NCBI GenBank assembly: GCA_943332445.1
Contig: CALQPL010000007.1
Coordinates: forward strand, 1-13,003
DNA length: 13,003 nucleotides
Source of the DNA: Bifidobacterium breve
GTDB lineage: Bacteria > Actinomycetota > Actinomycetes > UBA12327
Direction: 5' to 3'
Both the position numbers and the translations under genes were made by a program. This document shows, piece by piece, positions 1 to 7,137 of the stretch. The notes below the pieces were generated by a model that worked only from the letters and a program-made list of their open reading frames with translations, made no database searches and was not told the origin of the DNA. The first letter of the stretch is position 1. Every line of letters begins with the position of its first letter.

Positions 1-1635
1 CTCATCAAGCACCACAACTTCTGGAGCCTTTAACAAGAGCCTGGCAATGGCTAGGCGTTGCTTTTCGCCACCGGACAAGCGGTATCCGCGATCCCCCACC
101 ACGGTGTCCCAGCCTTCAGGCAACGCGTCGATCAAGTCCCAGATTTGTGCTGCGTGCAAAGCGGCCTCAAGCTCGCCGTCGGATGCATCGGGCTTGGCGT
201 AGAGCAGGTTGGCCTTGATGGAGTCGTGGAACATGTGCGCGTCCTGGGTCACCACACCAATGCGGTCCCGCAGCGATGACAGCGTGACGTCGCGCACGTC
301 TTGGCCAGCAACTCGCACAACACCTGATGTGGTGTCGTACAACCGAGGAACCAGTGAGGTGATAGTGGTTTTGCCGGCACCTGAAGGGCCAACCAACGCG
401 GCCATGGTGCCCGCTGGGATCGTGAACGACACGTCATTGAGCACGTCTTGATGTGCGCTCACCGTGGGTATCGCGATGGACTCAAGAGAAGCCAAGGAAA
501 CTTCCGCCGCAGATGGGTAGTGGAAGGAGACATGCTCAAATTCCACCGAGGCTCCCGTGACCTCAAGATCTTGCGCTCCGGATTTTTCGTCAATCATGGG
601 CTCGAGATCAAGGACTTCAAACACCCGATCAAAACTGACCAGAGCTGTCATCACGTCGACGCGCACATTGGCCAGCGAGGTCAATGGTCCATACAGTTGC
701 GACAACAACGCCGTCAGGGCGACCAGGTGCCCCAAAGACAGCGTCTGATTGATGACCAAAACACCACCGACGCCATAGATCAAAGCCGTAGCCAACGCCG
801 CTACCAAAGTCAACGCAGTGAAAAAGATCCGGTTAGCCATCGCGATCTTTACGCCAATGTCACGCACTCGCCCCGCTTTGAGCGAGAACTGATTGCCTTC
901 TTCATCGAGGCGTCCAAAAAGCTTGACCAAGAGAGCGCCGGAAACGTTGAAGCGTTCAGTCATCACCGAGCTCATTGAGGCGTTCAAGTTCATAGCTTCT
1001 CGAGTCAAGCCTTGGAGTTGCTTTCCCACGCGACGGGCGGGGTAAAGGAACAGCGGCAACATCACCAGAGCTGCCAACGTGATGGGCCAACTAATCGCCA
1101 ACATCGCAATCGCGACCAGAACCAGCTGGATAACGTTGGAAAACACCCCTGACAGAGTGCTAGTGAATGCTTGCTGCGCGCCGATCACGTCGGTGTTCAG
1201 GCGCGAGATCAACGCACCGGTTTGGGTGCGAGTAAAGAAGGCAACAGGCATGCGCAACACGTGCGCGAAAACCTCAGTACGCAAGCGGTAGATCAATCCC
1301 TCGCCAATGCGAGAGGAGAACCAGCGCAGCGCGAGCCCGATCAAGGCGTTGATGATTGCAATGCCGCCCACGATCAAGGACAGGGTGATCACCACTGACT
1401 TGTCTTGTTTGACAATGCCGTTGTCTACGATCCGCCCCCACAGCAGGGGTGACACCACTGCCAGAACTGAGGAAATTGAAACCAGGATCAAAAAACCGAT
1501 GATCAAGGTGCGGAAGGGCTGCGCATATCGCAGGACTCTCTGCGTAGTTCCCGGCGGCAACTTATTGGGCTTTGCGTTGGGGCTATTAGACATTGTGTGA
1601 AGCGTGCGCCAAGCGGACCCACCATGCATCGACAT
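1..1635 (-). CDS. ABC exporter, fused permease-ATPase (MsbA/MdlB type), 3' end cut by window
   Basis: This is a half-transporter with an N-terminal membrane domain and a C-terminal ATPase, probably exporting a drug or lipid as a dimer; the substrate cannot be read. The visible 545 residues show hydrophobic helices between about 43 and 310. The ATPase has an A-loop Tyr near 373, Walker A GPSGAGKTT (416-424), Q-loop Gln464 and signature LSGGEKQR (520-527). Walker B starts at 540 and stops at its Glu on the window edge, so roughly 60-100 residues are missing. A short insert holding VSLASLES follows the A-loop; I recall it from other actinobacterial exporters. I chose the ATG at 1635 because GGAGG lies 8 bases upstream and a stop codon directly precedes it. 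The next in-frame ATG at 1593 lacks a good ribosome site and would lose a typical GGSAWRTL leader. It lies 34 bases after the crotonase-like gene, probably in the same transcript. Confidence 0.9.
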   Translation of the reverse strand, partial: MSMHGGSAWRTLHTMSNSPNAKPNKLPPGTTQRVLRYAQPFRTLIIGFLILVSISSVLAVVSPLLWGRIVDNGIVKQDKSVVITLSLIVGGIAIINALIGLALRWFSSRIGEGLIYRLRTEVFAHVLRMPVAFFTRTQTGALISRLNTDVIGAQQAFTSTLSGVFSNVIQLVLVAIAMLAISWPITLAALVMLPLFLYPARRVGKQLQGLTREAMNLNASMSSVMTERFNVSGALLVKLFGRLDEEGNQFSLKAGRVRDIGVKIAMANRIFFTALTLVAALATALIYGVGGVLVINQTLSLGHLVALTALLSQLYGPLTSLANVRVDVMTALVSFDRVFEVLDLEPMIDEKSGAQDLEVTGASVEFEHVSFHYPSAAEVSLASLESIAIPTVSAHQDVLNDVSFTIPAGTMAALVGPSGAGKTTITSLVPRLYDTTSGVVRVAGQDVRDVTLSSLRDRIGVVTQDAHMFHDSIKANLLYAKPDASDGELEAALHAAQIWDLIDALPEGWDTVVGDRGYRLSGGEKQRLAIARLLLKAPEVVVLDE

Positions 1636-1643
1636 TTACCCAT

Positions 1644-1648
1644 CCTCC
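1644..1648 (-). promoter_or_regulatory. Ribosome binding site deciding the ABC exporter start
   Basis: On the minus strand GGAGG lies 8 bases before the ATG at 1635. It supports that start over the ATG at 1593, which has no comparable purine-rich site. Confidence 0.7.
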
Positions 1649-1669
1649 AAGTTATGACAACCGCGGGTC

Positions 1670-2278
1670 CTACTCATCTATTCCCTCGCCAGCTTCTGCA
1701 CCATCGGATGCCAGACGACCTAACGACTCGCGTTCCCTGCGCCGAACCAACGCTTGATCCCCGCTCTGACGTGCCTGTCCCAGCAATGCCTTGACCTCGG
1801 CTAGCCATTGCGGCGAATGCTGCGAAATCTGTTCCGCCCATCCCATCGCTGACTCAAGACTGCCCAATCGATCAACAATCCCCCACTGGTGCGCTTGGTC
1901 TGCCGAAGTGGGTCCACCCATGATCAGGGCCAGCGCTCGAGAAGACCCCACGCGCTCAACCAAAGCATCTATCGAGCCAAGGACCGGGAGTTGCTCTTCG
2001 TTGACTGGGGCGAAATTCAACACAGCATTCGTTTCAGCAATCACGAGGTCACACGCCAACGCAACGGCCACAGCATCCGTATCTGCCGTCGAACCAAGCC
2101 AGGCAAGACTGATGCGAGCGGGGCTGCGCAACCAATCCACATCAGCGTCAGTCAGGGTGCGGCCGGAAGGTGCAACCGTGACCACGACCACGGTTGCCGC
2201 GTTAAGCGTTGGATCGAGCCGAGCCTGTTCCAATTCTTGTGAAGGGATCACGACCACCGGACTTTTCATAGGTTCCAT
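1670..2278 (-). CDS. Short degenerate enoyl-CoA hydratase/isomerase-like (crotonase-fold) protein
   Basis: The 202 residues resemble the crotonase superfamily in two blocks: LACDLVIAETNAVLNF (74-89) and ERVGSSRALALIMGGPTSAD through WGIVDRL (108-138). Family members are usually about 250-280 residues. Here the N-terminal strand pair and the first oxyanion-hole loop (the usual AG-ADL) are missing. The second oxyanion segment, normally Gly-rich, reads LGSTADTDA (61-69). I see no clear counterparts of the two catalytic glutamates. Thioester chemistry is therefore doubtful, and a structural, binding or very divergent catalytic role is possible. The C-terminal third is charged and ends in an acidic tail. 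The ATG at 2278 has a poor ribosome site; the ATG at 2269 is the alternative. The gene begins 27 bases after the ABC-F stop, so it is probably co-transcribed. Assignment to the fold is fairly secure; function is unknown. Confidence 0.75.
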   Translation of the reverse strand: MEPMKSPVVVIPSQELEQARLDPTLNAATVVVVTVAPSGRTLTDADVDWLRSPARISLAWLGSTADTDAVAVALACDLVIAETNAVLNFAPVNEEQLPVLGSIDALVERVGSSRALALIMGGPTSADQAHQWGIVDRLGSLESAMGWAEQISQHSPQWLAEVKALLGQARQSGDQALVRRRERESLGRLASDGAEAGEGIDE

Positions 2279-2305
2279 TGTGGCGCTTGTCTATCCATTG
2301 AGCCA

Positions 2306-3904
2306 CTACGCCAACGAAACAAGGTCAACGTAGTCCTCATTCCACAGGTCCTCGGCGCCATCGGGAAGCAGTAGGACGCGCTCGGGGTCCAACGCCAAGA
2401 CAGCACCCTCGTCGTGCGTGACCATGACGACGGCACCTTCATAGGACCGTAAGGCACCCAAAACTTCCTCACGGCTAGCCGGGTCGAGGTTGTTCGTCGG
2501 TTCGTCCAAGAGCAAGACGTTGGCAGCCGACACCACCAGGGTCGCTAAAGCCAGTCGTGTCTTTTCGCCACCAGAGAGAACTCCTACGGGCTTACTCACA
2601 TCGTCGCCACTAAAGAGAAACGAGCCCAAAACACTGCGCACTCCAGCATCATCCAAATCGGGCGCAGCCGTGCGCATGTTTTCTAACACCGTTCGATCAG
2701 CATCGAGGGTTTCATGCTCCTGGGCGTAATACCCCAACCGCAACCCGTGACCTGGCTCGATTTCGCCTGTGTCAGCAGCTTCTGTTCCTGACAAGATCTT
2801 CAACAACGTGGTCTTCCCGGCACCGTTGAGTCCGAGGATCACTACACGGCTTCCGCGGTCAATCGCCAGGTCTACGTCCGTAAAGATCTCTTGAGATCCA
2901 TAGGACTTTGAGAGCCCTTGAGCCATCAGCGGAGTCTTGCCGCACGCTGCAGGCTTGGGGAAGCGCAGTTTGGCTACCTTGTCGCTTTGACGCTCGTCCT
3001 CCAGGCCTGCCAGCAAACGCTCTGCTCGCTTCGCCATGGACTGGGCAGCTTTGGCCTTAGAGGCCTTGGCGCGCATGCGGTCAGCCTGGTCCTTGAGTTG
3101 GTCCGCCTGCTTGACCGCATTAGCACGCTCCCGCTTACGGCGGCGCTCATCGGTTTCCCGTTGGAGTTGGTAGGCCCGCCAGCCCGTGTTGTACACATCA
3201 AGCTCGGCCCGGTTGGCGTCGAGGTGGAAAACACGATTGACGGTGTCTTCCAACAGCGGAACATCGTGACTGATGACTAAGACTCCACCCTTATAGGACC
3301 GCAAGAATTCGCGAAGCCACACGATGGAATCAGCGTCAAGGTGGTTGGTGGGTTCGTCGAGCAACAGCGTCGTGGCCTGTGAAAACAAAATGCGGGCTAG
3401 TTCAACGCGACGTCGCTGGCCACCACTGAGCGTCGACAACGGTTGTGACAACACTCGATCGACCAGACCCAGACCACTAGCTAGGGCATCTGCCTCTGAT
3501 TGGGCTGAGTAACCACCTTCGGCCAAGAATTCAGTTTCAAGGCGTGAGTAGCGAGCAAGCGCCTTATCGCGCACAGCCGCTTCATCACTAGCCATCGCTG
3601 CTTCGGCATTACGTAAGGCGGTAATAGCGGTGTCTAGACCACGGGCTCCAAGGATGCGATCACGTGCCGTGACATCTAGGTCACCGGTTCGCGGGTCCTG
3701 CGGGAGGTAGCCAACCTCACCGCTTGAGGTCACCGATCCAGCCGCCGGCAACGCCTGTCCAGCCAAGACCTTGGTCAAGGTGGTCTTGCCAGCACCATTG
3801 CGACCGACCAGTCCGACTTTGTCACCGGGTGCGATGCGCAAATCCACATCAGAAATCAAGATTCGGGCGCCCGCACGCAACTCAATGCCTGATGCGCTGA
3901 GCAC
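2306..3904 (-). CDS. ABC-F family ATPase (two ATPase domains, no membrane segment)
   Basis: The 532-residue soluble protein has tandem ABC domains, as in ABC-F proteins that act on ribosomes as translation factors or antibiotic-protection proteins rather than as transporters. Domain 1 has Walker A GRNGAGKTT (34-42), signature LSGGQ (159-163) and Walker B LLLDEPTNHLD (180-190). Domain 2 has GLNGAGKTT (358-366), LSGGEKTR (443-450), LLLDEPTNNLD (464-474) and switch His497. The linker at about 245-325 is rich in Lys, Arg, Glu and Ala and probably forms the helical hairpin that enters the ribosomal E site. The start is GTG with GAGGAG 4 bases upstream. It follows sufT by 37 bases with no terminator seen, so SUF transcription probably reads through. 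M. tuberculosis Rv1473 is, from memory, a likely relative. Whether it protects against an antibiotic or serves housekeeping translation cannot be told. Confidence 0.92.
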   Translation of the reverse strand: MLSASGIELRAGARILISDVDLRIAPGDKVGLVGRNGAGKTTLTKVLAGQALPAAGSVTSSGEVGYLPQDPRTGDLDVTARDRILGARGLDTAITALRNAEAAMASDEAAVRDKALARYSRLETEFLAEGGYSAQSEADALASGLGLVDRVLSQPLSTLSGGQRRRVELARILFSQATTLLLDEPTNHLDADSIVWLREFLRSYKGGVLVISHDVPLLEDTVNRVFHLDANRAELDVYNTGWRAYQLQRETDERRRKRERANAVKQADQLKDQADRMRAKASKAKAAQSMAKRAERLLAGLEDERQSDKVAKLRFPKPAACGKTPLMAQGLSKSYGSQEIFTDVDLAIDRGSRVVILGLNGAGKTTLLKILSGTEAADTGEIEPGHGLRLGYYAQEHETLDADRTVLENMRTAAPDLDDAGVRSVLGSFLFSGDDVSKPVGVLSGGEKTRLALATLVVSAANVLLLDEPTNNLDPASREEVLGALRSYEGAVVMVTHDEGAVLALDPERVLLLPDGAEDLWNEDYVDLVSLA

Positions 3905-3941
3905 GGAACTCCTCGATGACTAATAGAGCGGGAACAACGAT

Positions 3942-4259
3942 CTAGACGTTGAACCCCAGGGCTCGCAACTGCTCGCGACCATCGTCGGTGATCTTGTCTG
4001 GACCCCATGGAGGCATCCACACCCAGTTGATTCGAACGCCGTTCGTCAATCCGTCCAAAGCTGAATTGGTTTGATCTTCAATCACGTCAGTCAACGGGCA
4101 AGCCGCCGAGGTGAGCGTCATGTCCACAATAGCGGTGTTGGCTTCATCCACCGTGATGCCATAGACCAAACCCAGGTCCACGACGTTAATGCCCAACTCT
4201 GGGTCAATCACGTCGCGCATGGCTTCGGTGACATCGTCGACTTCTGCCCGATAGGTCAT
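3942..4259 (-). CDS. sufT: SufT, DUF59/MIP18-family Fe-S assembly factor
   Basis: This small 105-residue protein belongs to the DUF59 (MIP18/PaaD-like) family, which assists maturation or delivery of Fe-S clusters in the cytoplasm. Visible family marks are DPELGINVVDLGLVYG (residues 19-34), the TSAACPL segment with the conserved Cys near residue 54, and a C-terminal WMPPWGPDKITDDGREQL block with the typical Pro-Pro-Trp. The length is normal for stand-alone members. The ATG at 4259 shares ATGA with the sufU stop, and AAAGGA lies 6 bases upstream, so it is coupled to sufU. It is the last recognisable SUF gene of the operon, as in mycobacteria and streptomycetes. Its exact client proteins are not known from sequence. 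Confidence 0.93.
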   Translation of the reverse strand: MTYRAEVDDVTEAMRDVIDPELGINVVDLGLVYGITVDEANTAIVDMTLTSAACPLTDVIEDQTNSALDGLTNGVRINWVWMPPWGPDKITDDGREQLRALGFNV

Positions 4260-4711
4260 GACTGATCCTTTACTGATTGGGCGACAGCTTGCAGTGCCGC
4301 ATCCTTAAACGCCATCCACCCCAACAGGGCGCATTTCACCCGAGCTGGGTACTTCGACACTCCAGAGAAGGCCACGGCATCCTCTAACAAATCTTCATCC
4401 GGCTGACCTTCGCCCCTGCTTTGCATGAGGGCCAGAAAGCCCGCCTCCACTTCAAGGGCCTGCTGAACCGTGCGACCTTCCAACAATTCCGTCATCACCG
4501 ACGTTGAAGCCTGACTAATGGAACACCCCTGCCCTTGGTGCCCGATGGCCGTCACCACACCGTCGTCGATCTTGACTCTCAACGTGATCTCATCACCGCA
4601 CGTGGGATTGACATGGTGAACCTCAGCGTCAAAAGGTTCGAGGATCAAGCGACCGACTGGATGGCGATAGTGGTCCAAGATGATTTCCTGATACATCGAC
4701 TGAAGTTCCAT
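4256..4711 (-). CDS. sufU: SufU, zinc-dependent sulfurtransferase partner of SufS
   Basis: SufU accepts persulfide sulfur from SufS and passes it to the SufBCD scaffold; it is IscU-like in fold but acts as a zinc-bound sulfur acceptor. The start of the protein (MELQSMYQEIILDHYRHP) is a classic SufU opening. Counting from the ATG at 4711 (151 residues), the expected zinc ligands are Cys38 and Asp40 in NPTCGDE, Cys63 in GQGCSIS and Cys127 in RVKCALLGW. The 20-odd-residue segment between Cys63 and Cys127 that separates SufU from IscU is present. A GTG at 4714 directly upstream could also start the gene, giving a GTGA overlap with sufS; from the ATG the junction is TGATG. Typical family N-termini and a GGGG tract 7 bases before the ATG favour 4711. 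No sufE is seen, so SufU is the likely SufS partner. Confidence 0.94.
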   Translation of the reverse strand: MELQSMYQEIILDHYRHPVGRLILEPFDAEVHHVNPTCGDEITLRVKIDDGVVTAIGHQGQGCSISQASTSVMTELLEGRTVQQALEVEAGFLALMQSRGEGQPDEDLLEDAVAFSGVSKYPARVKCALLGWMAFKDAALQAVAQSVKDQS

Positions 4712-6003
4712 CACTTCACCCCAAAGAAGGATTTGGCCGCATCAAGGGATTCGACCAGTGCGTCAACATCAGAAAAATCATTGTAGAGATAAAAGCTCGC
4801 ACGCGTCGTGGCTGCAATTCCGAACCTGCGCATCAACGGCCAAGCGCAGTGGTGACCAACACGCACCTCTACCCCGCGGTCATCGAGCACCTGACCAACA
4901 TCGTGTGCATGGATGTCATCGACCAAGAAGGACACTGCCCCACCGCGATGTACAGCATTGTTGGGTCCAATAACGCGAAGACCCGAAATGCTGGCTAGGC
5001 CCTCGAGCGCGTAGCTCGTGAGCGCGTGCTCGTGGTCAAAAACTTTGTCCATTCCCACAGCCGTGAGGTAATCGCAAGCCGCAGCGAGCCCAACTGCTTG
5101 AGCCGCAACAGGGGTTCCAGCTTCAAAACGCTGGGGCGGATCTGCGTATGTTGCGTGATCCATGTACACGGTTTCAATCATCGAACCGCCGGTAAGGAAG
5201 GGGGGCATCGCCGCCAACACTTCGGTGCGACCCCACAGGACGCCAATGCCCGTCGGGCCGAGCATCTTGTGCCCAGAAAAGGCAACAAAATCGACGCCGA
5301 GTTCGACCACATCCAGGGGCATGTGTGGGGCGGACTGGCAGGCATCCAGAACAACCAGCGCTTTGACAGCTCTCGCCCGCGCCACAATCTCGGACACCGG
5401 GTTGATCGTCCCCAGCACATTGCTCTGATGAGTAAAGGCCACGACCTTGGTCCGGTCATTAATGATTTGGTCCAACGTCGACAGGTCAAGGCGACCTTCA
5501 TCATCGACGCCCAACCACGCCAACTCGGCACCGGTTCGCCGACACAGTTCTTGCCAGGGAATCAGATTGGCATGGTGTTCCATCTCGGTCACGACGATGC
5601 GATCACCAGGCTGCAAACTCAGAGACTGACCTACCGCGGTGTCGCTAAACGAAGCGTTGCCCAGCGAATAGGCCACAAGATTGATCGCTTCAGTTGCGTT
5701 CTTGGTAAAGACGATGTCGCCTGCTTGAGCGCCGATGAAACGAGCGATCGTTTCCCTCGCGCCTTCATACGCGTCCGTTGCTTCTTCGCCCAATTGGTGG
5801 GCGCCACGATGGACAGCAGCATTGTGCATCTCGTAAAACCGGCGCTCGGCATCCAACACAGACGCAGGCTTTTGGGATGTTGCACCGCTGTCCAAGTACA
5901 CCAAGCGTTTACCGTCACGAATGGTGCGCTGCAGGAGCGGAAAGTCAGCCTTGATGCGGGTTACATCAAGAGCCGTGACAGACGAGGGGGTGCGAGAGGT
6001 CAC
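4711..6003 (-). CDS. sufS: SufS, PLP-dependent cysteine desulfurase (group II)
   Basis: SufS removes sulfur from L-cysteine, giving alanine and an enzyme persulfide that feeds Fe-S assembly. The 430-residue length is normal for class II (SufS/CsdA) enzymes, with a slightly long N-terminus. Visible residues are the PLP-stacking MEHHAN motif (His143/His144), Asp220 and Gln223 in VLDACQSAPH, the Schiff-base lysine Lys246 in FSGHKMLGPTG, and the catalytic Cys386 in RVGHHCAWPLM with a short loop typical of group II. RFEAGTP (292-298) is also conserved. The GTG start at 6003 overlaps the sufC TGA by four bases (GTGA). There is no good ribosome site, so translation is probably coupled to sufC. All expected active-site residues are present. 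Confidence 0.95.
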   Translation of the reverse strand: MTSRTPSSVTALDVTRIKADFPLLQRTIRDGKRLVYLDSGATSQKPASVLDAERRFYEMHNAAVHRGAHQLGEEATDAYEGARETIARFIGAQAGDIVFTKNATEAINLVAYSLGNASFSDTAVGQSLSLQPGDRIVVTEMEHHANLIPWQELCRRTGAELAWLGVDDEGRLDLSTLDQIINDRTKVVAFTHQSNVLGTINPVSEIVARARAVKALVVLDACQSAPHMPLDVVELGVDFVAFSGHKMLGPTGIGVLWGRTEVLAAMPPFLTGGSMIETVYMDHATYADPPQRFEAGTPVAAQAVGLAAACDYLTAVGMDKVFDHEHALTSYALEGLASISGLRVIGPNNAVHRGGAVSFLVDDIHAHDVGQVLDDRGVEVRVGHHCAWPLMRRFGIAATTRASFYLYNDFSDVDALVESLDAAKSFFGVK

Positions 6004-6764
6004 GCCGAGCTGCCGGATTTCTGATACTTCTCGTAGCCAGAGGCTTCCAATTCGTCAGCCAAGTCCTTACCACCACTAGCGGCAATAACCCCGTCCACGA
6101 ACACGTGAACGAAGTCAGGCTGGATGTACTTCAGAATGCGGGTGTAGTGCGTGATCAGCAACAGTCCGGTCTCCCCCGTGGCAGCCAAACGATTCACACC
6201 TTCGGAGACGTAACGCAAGGCATCAACGTCAAGACCCGAGTCGATTTCGTCCAAGAGTGCAATCTTGGGCTTGAGCAATTCCATCTGCAGGATTTCGTGG
6301 CGCTTCTTTTCTCCACCGGAAAATCCTTCATTGACATTGCGCTCAGCAAATGAGGGGTCCATAGCCAGTTGTTCCATGGTCTCACGCACTTCCTTGACCC
6401 AGGTACGCAACTTGGGTGCCTCACCGCGAATTGCCGTTGCGGCAGTCCGCAGGAAGTTGGACACCGAAACACCGGGAATTTCCACGGGGTATTGCATCGC
6501 AAGGAACATTCCTGCTCGTGCGCGCTCGTCGACACTCATGGCCAAGACATCCGCGCCATCGAGGGTGATCGAGCCAGACTCAACCGTGTACTTGGGGTGA
6601 CCTGCGATGGAATAGGCCAAGGTGGATTTACCGGACCCGTTGGGTCCCATGATGGCGTGGGTTTCGCCAGCCTTGACCGTCAAGTCAACGCCACGCAAGA
6701 TCTGACGGGATTCCCCATCGGCATCCACACTGACGTGCAAATCGCGAACTTCCAAAATAGACAT
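6000..6764 (-). CDS. sufC: SufC, ATPase of the SufBCD scaffold
   Basis: SufC is an ABC-type ATPase that powers conformational change of the SufB-SufD scaffold; it is cytoplasmic and has no membrane partner. The 254 residues contain Walker A GPNGSGKST (40-48), the SufC-type segment MQYPVEIPGVSV (90-101), signature FSGGEKKR (148-155), Walker B ALLDEIDSGLD (169-179) and switch His206 in ITHYTRIL. DEIDSGLD and the FSGGEKKR signature are typical of SufC rather than of transporters. I chose the ATG at 6764 because GAAAGG lies 5 bases upstream and MSILEV is the usual start. A TTG at 6782 would add six residues, overlapping the previous gene, with no support. The gene starts one base after the ferredoxin stop. 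Confidence 0.96.
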   Translation of the reverse strand: MSILEVRDLHVSVDADGESRQILRGVDLTVKAGETHAIMGPNGSGKSTLAYSIAGHPKYTVESGSITLDGADVLAMSVDERARAGMFLAMQYPVEIPGVSVSNFLRTAATAIRGEAPKLRTWVKEVRETMEQLAMDPSFAERNVNEGFSGGEKKRHEILQMELLKPKIALLDEIDSGLDVDALRYVSEGVNRLAATGETGLLLITHYTRILKYIQPDFVHVFVDGVIAASGGKDLADELEASGYEKYQKSGSSA

Positions 6765-6765
6765 G

Positions 6766-7137
6766 TCAGCCTTTCGAGCCAATGGATACGGAGGGTGGTG
6801 TAACGAGTGAAGCGTCGGCGCTCACATCAACAAGGACCGCCGAGTTTGGAGCATCGGACTCCAGTGATACGACATACACCGGAACGTTTTGCGTGGCCGG
6901 CAACGAGTCAGGAACACCTGTCCGCAAGTTGAACCGCGAACCGTGCATCCAACATTCAAGGTGACAGTCGTCGACTTCACCTTCAGAAAGCGCCACGTCA
7001 GCATGCGAGCATTCATTCTTAATGGCATATAGCGCGCCTTGAGTGCGAACAATCGCCACTTCAACGCCTTCAACTTCTGCGACGAAGGGGAAATCCTCGT
7101 CAAGCTGATCCAGAGTGCAGACCACTACGGGACTCAT
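6766..7137 (-). CDS. Rieske-type non-heme [2Fe-2S] ferredoxin of the SUF operon
   Basis: The 123-residue protein is a soluble Rieske ferredoxin of the type used as an electron carrier with dioxygenases. The cluster-binding residues are Cys43 and His45 in NECSHADVALSEG and Cys62 and His65 in CWMHGSRFNLRTG; all four are present. In many Actinobacteria such a gene sits between sufD and sufC. The proposed role, supplying electrons for cluster assembly or acting as a cluster acceptor, is inferred from that position and not shown by sequence. The ATG at 7137 overlaps the sufD stop in ATGA, and the stop lies one base before sufC, so it is translated as part of the scaffold block. About 25 Ser- and Val-rich residues extend the C-terminus beyond the usual core of about 100. 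Confidence 0.93.
   Translation of the reverse strand: MSPVVVCTLDQLDEDFPFVAEVEGVEVAIVRTQGALYAIKNECSHADVALSEGEVDDCHLECWMHGSRFNLRTGVPDSLPATQNVPVYVVSLESDAPNSAVLVDVSADASLVTPPSVSIGSKG

Noticed and set aside
448..978. A 176-codon plus-strand frame opposite the ABC exporter.
   Set aside because: The minus-strand frame encodes a continuous exporter with membrane helices and ATPase motifs; the plus-strand product is low-complexity Arg/Gln-rich and typical of a shadow frame.
2279..2306. A tRNA D-arm-like stretch (GGCTCAATGGATAGA on the minus strand) and a 5-base inverted repeat GTGGC/GCCAC between the ABC-F and crotonase-like genes.
   Set aside because: No acceptor stem, anticodon arm or T-arm can be built around it, and the stem is only 5 bases with a 17-base loop and no T-run, so neither a tRNA nor a terminator is supported.
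5026..6024. A 332-codon open frame on the plus strand, antisense to sufS.
   Set aside because: It lies entirely opposite sufS, whose frame has all catalytic motifs. The antisense product shows no recognisable domain; long antisense frames are common in moderately GC-rich DNA.
6765..6782. A TTG start that would lengthen SufC by six residues.
   Set aside because: It would overlap the ferredoxin gene and has no ribosome site, while the ATG at 6764 has GAAAGG five bases upstream and the usual SufC opening.
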